Origin: Gammaproteobacteria bacterium
Lineage (GTDB): Bacteria; Pseudomonadota; Gammaproteobacteria; GCA-001735895
DNA: 7,459 bases
Assembly (NCBI GenBank): GCA_024763185.1
Contig: JANTFY010000111.1
Span: 1-7,459 of the forward strand
Direction of reading: 5' to 3'
A program made the position numbers and the translations under genes. Shown in pieces: positions 1 through 7,025 of this stretch. Numbering within the stretch: the stretch's first letter is position 1; every line of letters starts with the position of its first letter. The notes under the pieces are model-generated. The model worked only from the letters and a program-made list of their open reading frames with translations. It was not told the DNA's origin and did no database searches.

Positions 1-121
1 TATGCACTTGAACTACACCGCTGAATTGTACAAGCACGACCTGAATACAGATGAATTGCTAACTCGGGTCAGGCAGACTGCATCGAATATGGAAGAACTG
101 GCGCGTACAGTTTTTAACTAG
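1..121 (+). CDS. C-terminal end of an unrecognised gene (partial at left edge)
   Basis: A frame open from the left edge ends in TAG at 119-121 and encodes 39 residues from the ATG at position 2. That ATG is probably internal, because the frame is cut by the window edge and no upstream ribosome binding site can be seen. The tail is hydrophilic and looks helical (it contains TDELLTRVRQTASNMEELAR), and it ends in TVFN. It has no membrane segment and no motif that I recognise, so no function is assigned. The next gene starts 22 bases after the stop with no terminator-like hairpin between, so the two could be cotranscribed. It could also be a chance frame, but its direction and close spacing to the next gene favour a real gene end. 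Confidence 0.5.
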   Translation, partial: MHLNYTAELYKHDLNTDELLTRVRQTASNMEELARTVFN

Positions 122-143
122 GGCCTGTTAACAAAAATACCTA

Positions 144-2840
144 ATGCCGATATTAATTGCTGTCTTCGTTTTTCTTTTGGTTTCAGAACTGTTCAGTTTT
201 GAGGCGGGTATAGCGCTGGCTGGCCTTATCGGTTTGTTGCTGATGCGCAGGGAATATGAGCAAAAGCTTTTGGCTTTGCAGCAGCAGATTGAACAGTTTA
301 AAAAAGCGGGGCAAAGCGAAACCTCAACACCCCGTGAGCCTGCTGAACCAGGGTCCAAATCCCGTGATGTGATACCTGAAAAGATGCAGGCTTCAGCCAT
401 GGAAGCCGCACCGGATGAGGATTTAAGTTTTTCACTGGATGAACCGGAAGTACCTGTTGAAACCGGTACACCGGATGATAGCGTGATCGGACCCAGTCGC
501 TACATGGATCAGTTCGATGCGGCTGTTAAAAAGCTGATGCAGGGCGTTTTATCCTATTTTACCGATGGCAATATCTTTGTTCGTGTCGGTCTGCTGATCC
601 TGTTTTTCGGGGTTGCTTTTCTGCTTAAATATGCCGCTGAGCACTCCAATATACCCTTGGAGTTTCGCTTCCTGGGGGCGGCCGCCGGTGGCCTGTTCCT
701 GCTAATAGTGGGTTGGCGCTTACGGCTTAAAAAAGAAATCTATGCATTGCTGCTGCAGGGTGGTGGTATCGGCATCATCTATATCACCATTTTTGCATCC
801 TATCGACTTGCCAACCTGATCCCCTCGACCCTGACCTTCGTGTTACTGGTGGCATTTGCGCTGTTGTCGGCCGCATTGGCTGTGTTACAAAACTCCCGCT
901 CGTTAGCCGTGTTTGCCATGCTGGGTGGCTTCCTGGCGCCGTTTCTGGCGTCATCCGGCAGTGGCAATTACATCGCGTTATTCGGTTATTATGCGGTACT
1001 GAATCTTGCCGTTTTCATCATGGCCTGGTTCAAATCCTGGCGTGTGCTGAACCTGATCGGTTTTGTCGCCACCTTTGCCATCTATACTCTGTGGTTTGTA
1101 TTTTCCTATAAATCCGAATACCTGTACCCGGCACTGGGTTTTCTGTGCCTGTTCTTCTTGATGTACAGTGTGTTGGGCATTTTATATGCGCTCAGGCAGA
1201 CACAAAACCTGCGTGGCCTGGTGGATGGTACCTTGGTATTTGGAACGCCGGTCATTGCTTCCAGCCTGATGATGGCGATGCTGCGTAACCTCGATTATGG
1301 CATTGCCCTTTGTGCGGCCTTACTTGGCATTTACTACGTGGCACTGGCACGTTGGTTATGGCAGCGTCAAGGTGAGCAGATGCGCCTGATGGCTGAAGCC
1401 CTGCTGGCAATAGGCGTTGTTTTTGCCACCCTGGCCATACCCTATTCACTGGATGGCCACTGGACCAGCGCGACCTGGGCCCTGGAAGCAGCCGGTATCC
1501 TGTGGATTTCACTGCGCCAGCAACGACGTTATGCGCAATGGTTTGCCATTGCCTTGCAATTCGGAGCCGGCCTGTTGTTTCTCATGCGCAATGCGGATGA
1601 CCTGGGTGATACTGCCTGGTTCAACCCGGCTTTTCTTGGCGGGGTTTTCATCGCGCTCGGTGCTTTTATTTCTGCACGCCTGCTTTACAAGCAGGATGAC
1701 AACGCGCCGATACGAAAACTGCATACACTGTTTTATCTATGGGCCATGGCCTGGTGGCTGGGCAGTAGCCTGTTACAGGTTGAGCGTTACCTGGACCATG
1801 AGATCGCTGCGGTTATTGTTCTTTTTACCGCCACGGCCGGGTTATTAACCTACCTGGATCAGGTGCGTGGATGGAGCTGGCTGCCGGCTTCCATCAGCAG
1901 TATTTTACTGTTGCCTTTATTGACTGTTATGGCTTTGTTTTCGCTGCTGGATAATAACCATCTGTTTGTCTTTCCCGACTGGATGATCTGGCCCCTGGCC
2001 TTGTTGGCCAATTACTGGATTATAACCCGGCTGGAACAGATCGAGTGGCCGCAAAAGGTCTTTCTGGTACTGCATACCGGCTGGATTTTACTGCTCTGCT
2101 CAATCCTGTCCTATGAACTGGGCTGGTATTTTCACGACCGCTTTCCCCAGGCGGGAGAGGCCTACATCGCGCTTGTTACCCTGCCCGTATTGCTTTTTAT
2201 GTACTGGAGCCGGCTAGGGCGTTTTCCGGTTATTCAACGCTTTGGGTTATCCATGCAGTTAAGTTTTGGTTTTTCGCTGGCTACCCTGATGTTGCTGTGG
2301 AGCCTGCTGGTCAACATCACCAACACGGCGGATCCGGCTCCGCTACCTTATTTGCCCTTGTTAAACCCGATAGACCTGGCGCACCTGGTGTTTTTCATGT
2401 CTGTCGTACGTTTGTATTCGATGACTCCGACGGCTTTAACCCACTATCGTCATACCCTGTTAATCGGGCTTGGCGCGCTGGTATTTATCTGGATGAGCGC
2501 GGTCCTGTTAAGATCCATGCATCACTATGCAGACGTGCCTTTTAACCTGTCGTTGATGCTGGGCAATGTTAAAATCCACACGGCTTTGTCAATCCTGTGG
2601 ACCATTATCGGCATGCTGGCGATGCTCGTTGCCGCCAGGCTCTCAATTCGCGTGCTGTGGATAGCCGGTGCGATACTGGTGGCCGTGGTGCTGGTGAAAA
2701 TGTTCTTCATTGACCTGGGCGCCAGCGGCACGGTGGAGCGCATCGTATCGTTCCTGGTGGTGGGTGGATTGTTGGTGGCGATGGGTTACTTTTCACCGAT
2801 TCCGGAAAAAAACGCGCAACAAAAACATGTTGAGGAATAG
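144..2840 (+). CDS. DUF2339 family polytopic inner-membrane protein
   Basis: This 898-residue protein is almost wholly membrane embedded. A hydrophobic N-terminus (about 2-34) is followed by RRE and a short coiled-coil-like stretch (about 36-56, EYEQKLLALQQQIEQF). A Pro/Glu/Ser-rich acidic linker runs to about 120. From about 145 to 885 I count roughly 25 hydrophobic segments. Family hallmarks of DUF2339 (COG5373-like) are visible: VRVGLLILFFGVAFLLKYAA near 147-165, YALLLQGGGIGIIYIT near 200-215, SRSLAVFAMLGGFLAPFL near 251-268, and a C-terminal RIVSFLVVGGLLVAMGYFSP. The length is normal for the family. An in-frame stop at 129-131 means the ATG at 144 is the earliest possible start, although no Shine-Dalgarno is evident before it. 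The biochemical role of the family is not established. The DUF3999 gene follows directly, which supports a joint envelope role. The family call is made from remembered motifs, not a search. Confidence 0.9.
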   Translation: MPILIAVFVFLLVSELFSFEAGIALAGLIGLLLMRREYEQKLLALQQQIEQFKKAGQSETSTPREPAEPGSKSRDVIPEKMQASAMEAAPDEDLSFSLDEPEVPVETGTPDDSVIGPSRYMDQFDAAVKKLMQGVLSYFTDGNIFVRVGLLILFFGVAFLLKYAAEHSNIPLEFRFLGAAAGGLFLLIVGWRLRLKKEIYALLLQGGGIGIIYITIFASYRLANLIPSTLTFVLLVAFALLSAALAVLQNSRSLAVFAMLGGFLAPFLASSGSGNYIALFGYYAVLNLAVFIMAWFKSWRVLNLIGFVATFAIYTLWFVFSYKSEYLYPALGFLCLFFLMYSVLGILYALRQTQNLRGLVDGTLVFGTPVIASSLMMAMLRNLDYGIALCAALLGIYYVALARWLWQRQGEQMRLMAEALLAIGVVFATLAIPYSLDGHWTSATWALEAAGILWISLRQQRRYAQWFAIALQFGAGLLFLMRNADDLGDTAWFNPAFLGGVFIALGAFISARLLYKQDDNAPIRKLHTLFYLWAMAWWLGSSLLQVERYLDHEIAAVIVLFTATAGLLTYLDQVRGWSWLPASISSILLLPLLTVMALFSLLDNNHLFVFPDWMIWPLALLANYWIITRLEQIEWPQKVFLVLHTGWILLLCSILSYELGWYFHDRFPQAGEAYIALVTLPVLLFMYWSRLGRFPVIQRFGLSMQLSFGFSLATLMLLWSLLVNITNTADPAPLPYLPLLNPIDLAHLVFFMSVVRLYSMTPTALTHYRHTLLIGLGALVFIWMSAVLLRSMHHYADVPFNLSLMLGNVKIHTALSILWTIIGMLAMLVAARLSIRVLWIAGAILVAVVLVKMFFIDLGASGTVERIVSFLVVGGLLVAMGYFSPIPEKNAQQKHVEE
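2832..2836 (+). promoter_or_regulatory. Shine-Dalgarno for the DUF3999 gene, inside the DUF2339 gene end
   Basis: GAGGA lies eight bases before the GTG at 2845 and just ahead of the DUF2339 stop codon (TAG 2838-2840). It decides the start of the next gene. The alternative in-frame ATG at 2827 lies upstream of this site and has no purine-rich site at proper spacing. The arrangement suggests that ribosomes finishing DUF2339 help start DUF3999. Confidence 0.65.
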
Positions 2841-2844
2841 GCCT

Positions 2845-4164
2845 GTGTCCAGATTTTTATTACTGCCCTTGCTGGTATCCCTGTTTACACCTGGGGCAAT
2901 CGCGCAATCCCGGGTTGATCAGTATGCCTATAAGTCGCAACTCACCGGTTCGCAACAGGCGCTGCAATCGGTCGCTGTACCGCTGCAGGTCATCACCAGC
3001 CTGACGCGCGCCGATCTCGGCGATCTTGCGGTGCTGGATGCCTCAGGCCAGCCTGTAGCGGGCTGGATTCGCGAATCCCCCCCGCAAACCTCGCGCGAGC
3101 AGGTGGACCTCGATTTTTACGAGTTCAGTGCCTATATCCACAGCCGTTCCAAAACCGTTACCACGCGTGAAAATCCGTCGCTGATCAGTACCGAGGTGTT
3201 ACCGGTGCAGACAACCCGGCAGGATTACATCATCGAGTTAAGCGAGACGCAGCAAAAAATGGGCATCGACAGCCTGCAGTTAACGTGGACCCATCAACCG
3301 GCTGACCAAATTCTGCAGGTGACGGTTGAAGTGGCCGATGATATTGATAACTGGACAACCGTGCATGTGCGAAAAAACCTGAGTAACAAAGCGTTCGAAA
3401 ACAGTGCCTGGTCGCAGATCGATGGGATCCCCAAAGGTAAACGCTATATTCGTTTGACCCCGGCCGATTCGGTGCGCAGTTTTGCCCTGCAACAGGTGAG
3501 TGGTTTTTATCAAAGTCGCTCGCATCGTGAATATCTGTGGCATGCCCTGTCCACCCTGGAATCGGAGCCAGAGCAATCGGCTTTTTATAAATTGCCGCTG
3601 CCCTCCGCGGTTTATCCGCAACGCCTGCGTTTGATTCCGGCCACAAACCAACAGTTGATTAAAGGTGATTTATATGCCAGTCAACAGGACTTTGAAAATA
3701 AACGGCGTGTTTTTACCGGTATTCAGCAGCACAACATCCCTGCCAGTGATCAGGTGAAGGCCAGTAAACCCATTGATCTTGCACGCCACCGCTACACATC
3801 CTGGTGGTTCAAAGCGGATCAACCTCTGCAACAGGCACCCTCAGCCGAATGGGGCTACCCTCGTTACGAATACCTGTTTTTATCCAACAACAATGGCCCC
3901 TTTACGTTGGTGTGGGGTAATTATGAGGCGCAGGCGCCCGCCAACGACCTGGTTGGTTTACTCAGCCAGCGCGAAGAACCCGTGCAATCCGCAGCCGAGC
4001 AGGTAGAACTCGGCCCCATACAACAGGCAGGGGGCATTGTTAGGTTACAGGCCGAAGCACCAACCCCCTGGTTAAAATGGTCGTTATGGTTGTTTCTGGT
4101 GGTGGCGGTTATGATTACTGCACGTATGGCACAAAGCCTGTACCGCGATATGAAAACCCCATGA
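2845..4164 (+). CDS. DUF3999 family protein, periplasmic with C-terminal membrane anchor
   Basis: The protein has 439 residues if started at GTG 2845, which is preferred because GAGGA sits eight bases upstream. An ATG at 2827 would add six residues and overlap the DUF2339 gene by 14 bases. Residues 1-20 form a signal peptide: Arg3, a Leu-rich core, and an A-I-A cleavage site before Gln21. The body is hydrophilic and looks beta-rich. It carries DUF3999-like features: RADLGDLAVLDASGQPV near 52-68, KRYIRLTP near 199-206, and GPFTLVWGNYEAQAPANDL near 350-368. One membrane helix lies near 409-430, followed by a short basic tail RDMKTP. Expected topology is a periplasmic domain held by the C-terminal helix. 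The function of the family is unknown. Adjacency to DUF2339 is familiar in gammaproteobacteria and suggests partner proteins. The stop overlaps the recJ start. Cysteine is absent from the mature part, so it is not a lipoprotein. Confidence 0.88.
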   Translation: MSRFLLLPLLVSLFTPGAIAQSRVDQYAYKSQLTGSQQALQSVAVPLQVITSLTRADLGDLAVLDASGQPVAGWIRESPPQTSREQVDLDFYEFSAYIHSRSKTVTTRENPSLISTEVLPVQTTRQDYIIELSETQQKMGIDSLQLTWTHQPADQILQVTVEVADDIDNWTTVHVRKNLSNKAFENSAWSQIDGIPKGKRYIRLTPADSVRSFALQQVSGFYQSRSHREYLWHALSTLESEPEQSAFYKLPLPSAVYPQRLRLIPATNQQLIKGDLYASQQDFENKRRVFTGIQQHNIPASDQVKASKPIDLARHRYTSWWFKADQPLQQAPSAEWGYPRYEYLFLSNNNGPFTLVWGNYEAQAPANDLVGLLSQREEPVQSAAEQVELGPIQQAGGIVRLQAEAPTPWLKWSLWLFLVVAVMITARMAQSLYRDMKTP

Positions 4165-5879
4165 AGCGTGAACCGACAATCACACTGAAACAACGCGAAT
4201 GCAAGCCAAGCCTGCTGCAACAAAAAAGCAAATTACACCCGGTTATGCAACGGGTATTAAGCGCGCGCGTTAAACACTCTTTTGATGAAACAGACTATGC
4301 ACTGAACAAGCTGGTCAAACCGCAGCAGATAACACACCTGGAAAAAGCGGCCGAACTGCTGGCGAATCATATTCAACGCGGTTCGCAGATACTGGTTTTC
4401 GGCGATTACGATGCCGATGGCGCGACCAGTACCGCGTTGTGTATACGCGCATTGAACCTACTGGGGCACCTTAACGTGGATTTCCTGTTGCCGGATCGAG
4501 TCATGGACGGTTACGGAATTTCTGACAACGTGGCGCAACGATTGACCGACCTGAACCCCGATCTTGTTATTACCGTTGATACCGGTATCGCCAGTTTCCA
4601 GGGCCTGCAGAAACTGGCACAGGCCGATATCGATGTGATTGTCACGGATCATCATTTACCGGCTGAAAGTCTACCCGTTGCATCCGTCATCGTGAATCCG
4701 AATGCCTTTGCCGATAGTGAGGGGCGCAACCTGTGCGGCGTCGGTGTGGCTTTTTACCTGATGTTGGCAACACGCAGCCGTCTGCGTGACCAGGGCTGGT
4801 TTGAAAACCGGGTTGAACCCAATCTTGCCGACTGCCTGGACCTGGTGGCGATTGGCACGGTCGCGGACCTGGTGCCGCTGGATTACAACAACCGCATTCT
4901 GGTCAATGAAGGCTTAAAACGTATCAGGGCAGGGCAATGCTCTTTGGGTTTACAGAAACTGATTGAGTTTTCCGGTCGCAATCAACAGCGCCTGAGCAGC
5001 CAGGACATTGCGTTTGCAGTGGCGCCGCGCATCAATGCCGCTGGGCGGCTGGATGACATGAGCATTGGCGTACAGGCGTTGCTGGCCAACGATGAAACCC
5101 CGGCCTATGATCTGGCGTTGGCGCTGGATGACATCAACCGTGCACGCCGCGAATTACAGGGCCAGATGACCGAGCAGGCCGTGGCCATGTTGGAACGTGT
5201 GCAAGCGGATACCGACAACTTCGGTTATGTACAATTTCAGCCCGACTGGCACGAGGGCATAGTCGGTATCATTGCTTCCAGGATCAAGGACATCACCTTT
5301 CGACCCTCGATCAGTTTTGCCAGCTCGGAACAGGGCATGCTGAAAGGATCGGCACGTTCCATTCCCGGGGTGCACATGCGCGACATGCTTGACCTGGTAG
5401 ACAAAAAACAGCCGGGGCTTATCGAACGTTTTGGTGGTCATGCGATGGCTGCCGGATTAACCATCAGCGCGCAAAACCTGGAGTTATTCCGCGCTACCTT
5501 CGAAAGCGTGTTGCAGGACAATGTAGATGCCAGCTGTTTTAACAATGTTATCGAACATGACGGCGAAATCCTGCCACAGGAAATGACCCTGGAGCTGGCC
5601 CAGATCATCCAGCATTCCGGTCCCTGGGGGCAGCGCTTTCCAGTGCCCAGTTTTATCGGTGAATTCAAGGTGGTAAACCAGAGGATAGTCGCTGATCGTC
5701 ACCTCAAATTCGAACTCCGTACAACTGAAAGTGGGGTAAGGGTCGAGGCTATTCTGTTTTATGCCGCGCAACAGGAATTAACCACCAACTACCAGAATAT
5801 CCGTATCCATTACGAACTGTCAGTTAATGAATTTCGCGGTGCGGTCAGTCTGCAGTTGATGATCCGGCATATTGTGTAA
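4161..5879 (+). CDS. recJ: Single-stranded-DNA-specific 5'->3' exonuclease RecJ
   Basis: RecJ degrades single-stranded DNA 5'->3' in the cytoplasm, acting in RecF-pathway recombination, mismatch repair and base excision repair. This copy has 572 residues, close to the 577 of E. coli. DHH domain: motif I GDYDADGATSTAL at 81-93 (Asp82, Asp84, Asp86), VDTG at 139-142 with Asp140, VTDHHLP at 161-167 (Asp163, His164, His165), and LDLVAIGTVADLVPL at 226-240 with metal-ligand-type Asp227. DHHA1 part: WHEGIVGIIASRIK at 363-376, GSARSIPGVHMRD at 396-408 and GGHAMAAGL at 425-433. The C-terminal OB-like domain ends with ELSVNEFRGAVSLQLMI. All catalytic residues are present, so the enzyme should be active. 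The ATG at 4161 overlaps the DUF3999 stop (ATGA) with no Shine-Dalgarno, pointing to translational coupling. The open frame extends upstream to 4077, but that part only overlaps DUF3999 and is not RecJ-like. The prfB gene that follows recJ in E. coli is not next here. Confidence 0.97.
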   Translation: MKREPTITLKQRECKPSLLQQKSKLHPVMQRVLSARVKHSFDETDYALNKLVKPQQITHLEKAAELLANHIQRGSQILVFGDYDADGATSTALCIRALNLLGHLNVDFLLPDRVMDGYGISDNVAQRLTDLNPDLVITVDTGIASFQGLQKLAQADIDVIVTDHHLPAESLPVASVIVNPNAFADSEGRNLCGVGVAFYLMLATRSRLRDQGWFENRVEPNLADCLDLVAIGTVADLVPLDYNNRILVNEGLKRIRAGQCSLGLQKLIEFSGRNQQRLSSQDIAFAVAPRINAAGRLDDMSIGVQALLANDETPAYDLALALDDINRARRELQGQMTEQAVAMLERVQADTDNFGYVQFQPDWHEGIVGIIASRIKDITFRPSISFASSEQGMLKGSARSIPGVHMRDMLDLVDKKQPGLIERFGGHAMAAGLTISAQNLELFRATFESVLQDNVDASCFNNVIEHDGEILPQEMTLELAQIIQHSGPWGQRFPVPSFIGEFKVVNQRIVADRHLKFELRTTESGVRVEAILFYAAQQELTTNYQNIRIHYELSVNEFRGAVSLQLMIRHIV

Positions 5880-5965
5880 TTTTTAAGCTGTATTTTTAGT
5901 GGTTTCTAAACCGGCAGTCGGGGTGATAGTATTTATCTTTTCTGACCCAAAAAAACGATAAGTAC
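5880..5965 (+). promoter_or_regulatory. AT-rich gap with possible tas promoter
   Basis: This is the longest non-coding stretch in the window. A possible extended -10 box (TGATAGTAT, 5924-5932; hexamer TAGTAT at 5927-5932) lies about 34 bases before the tas ATG. A poor -35 (TTCTAA, 5904-5909) sits 17 bases upstream of the hexamer. The -35 overlaps a short perfect dyad, GGTTT-CT-AAACC (5901-5912). The ribosome site before the ATG is weak (GATAAG, 5957-5962). No GC-rich stem with a T tract is seen, so I do not call an intrinsic terminator for recJ. Read-through from the recJ unit remains possible. Confidence 0.3.
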
Positions 5966-7006
5966 ATGATCTATAGAAAATTAGGACATACTCCCTTAAA
6001 TGTCAGTGTCATTGGCCTTGGTACCATGACCTGGGGCCTGCAGAATAACCAACAAGACGGTTTCGAGCAGATGGATTACGCACTGGACCAGGGTGTCAAC
6101 TTTTTTGATACGGCTGAAATGTATGCGATTCCACCCAGTAAAGAGACGTTTGGTACCACGGAAACCATTATAGGCAACTGGTTTGCCTCGCGTGCCAAAC
6201 GAGACAAGGTGATTCTGGCCTCCAAGATCACCGGCCCCGGATTGAAATGGATAAGGGGTGGTGAAAACCGCATCGATGACAAAAATATCCGGCTGGCTGT
6301 AGAAGGCAGTCTGGGCCGATTGCAGACCGACTATATCGATCTGTACCAGCTACACTGGCCCAATCGTGGTTCCTATCATTTTGGTCAGATATGGAATTTT
6401 GCCCCCGACTTTGATGCGCAGCAGGAACGGGATAATTTCCTGGAAGTCTTGCACACACTCAACTCATTGATCGACGAGGGTAAGATTCGATACATTGGGT
6501 TATCCAACGAGACCGCCTGGGGCCTGTCAACCTGGTTGAAGATTGCCCATGAGCACAACCTGCCGCGTATGGCCTCCATTCAAAATGAATACTCTTTACT
6601 GTGCCGTCACTTCGAGCCGGATTTAAGTGAATTTGCGCTGTCGGAAAACATAGGGCTACTGGCCTGGTCGCCTTTGACGCGAGGCATGATCAGTGGCAAG
6701 TATCTGCATGGTGCCCAACCTGAAGGTGCACGCCTCACCATTGAAACGCGTAAGGAGCACCGTATCCATGCACAGACCGATGCCGCGATAAGCCAATACA
6801 TCGAACTGGCAAAACGCCATGACCTGGATGTTTGCCAGATGGCGCTGGCGTTTGTAAACAATCGTCCTTTTGTCGCTTCAACGCTCATCGGCGCCACCAC
6901 CATGCAACAATTAAAAAGCAATATTGATTCGATCAACCTGCAGTTATCGACTGAGGTGCTGGCTGACATTGAGTCAATTCGGCGTGAGTTTCCCATGCCT
7001 TTTTGA
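5966..7006 (+). CDS. tas: Aldo/keto reductase, Tas type (NADP(H)-dependent)
   Basis: The 346-residue protein is an aldo/keto reductase with a TIM-barrel fold that should use NADPH to reduce carbonyl substrates in the cytoplasm. It follows the E. coli Tas protein along its whole length by recall: LNVSVIGLGTMTWG at 11-24, NFFDTAEMYAIPPSKET at 45-61, KITGPG at 87-92, LQTDYIDLYQLHWP at 119-132, GKIRYIGLSNETAWG at 172-186, SIQNEYSLL at 204-212 and FVASTLIGATTMQQLK at 302-317. The catalytic tetrad is intact as Asp48, Tyr53, Lys87 and His130. E. coli Tas was named for relieving the tyrosine need of a tyrA mutant, but its natural substrate is not settled, and the substrate here is unknown. The start at 5966 puts the family-typical MIYRKLG at the N-terminus. 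A GCS2-type gene begins 19 bases after the stop, so the two are likely cotranscribed. Confidence 0.9.
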   Translation: MIYRKLGHTPLNVSVIGLGTMTWGLQNNQQDGFEQMDYALDQGVNFFDTAEMYAIPPSKETFGTTETIIGNWFASRAKRDKVILASKITGPGLKWIRGGENRIDDKNIRLAVEGSLGRLQTDYIDLYQLHWPNRGSYHFGQIWNFAPDFDAQQERDNFLEVLHTLNSLIDEGKIRYIGLSNETAWGLSTWLKIAHEHNLPRMASIQNEYSLLCRHFEPDLSEFALSENIGLLAWSPLTRGMISGKYLHGAQPEGARLTIETRKEHRIHAQTDAAISQYIELAKRHDLDVCQMALAFVNNRPFVASTLIGATTMQQLKSNIDSINLQLSTEVLADIESIRREFPMPF

Positions 7007-7025
7007 TTTTTGACATCATCTTAAT

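Noticed and set aside
128..400. A 90-codon minus-strand frame over the start of the DUF2339 gene.
   Set aside because: It is opposite the N-terminal hydrophobic and linker region. Its Cys/Ser-rich sequence is what the reverse of that DNA would give, and no support was found.
1417..1848. A 143-codon plus-strand frame inside the DUF2339 gene.
   Set aside because: It is fully contained in the DUF2339 gene in another frame. Its Trp-, Cys- and Arg-rich composition is typical of an out-of-frame reading, and no ribosome site was noted.
3230..3651. Two overlapping minus-strand frames of 138 and 123 codons.
   Set aside because: Both lie opposite the well-supported DUF3999 coding sequence and have no recognisable motif. 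They are chance frames in moderate-GC coding DNA.
4578..4589. VDTG instead of the E. coli VDNG in RecJ motif II, considered as an active-site change.
   Set aside because: The catalytic-type Asp140 is kept, and Thr at the next position is, to my recollection, a common variant in other RecJ proteins. It does not suggest loss of activity.
5880..5930. A possible intrinsic terminator after recJ.
   Set aside because: The only stems are a CCG/CGG three-base pairing (5911-5913 with 5919-5921) and a five-base dyad with a two-base loop. Neither is followed by a T tract.
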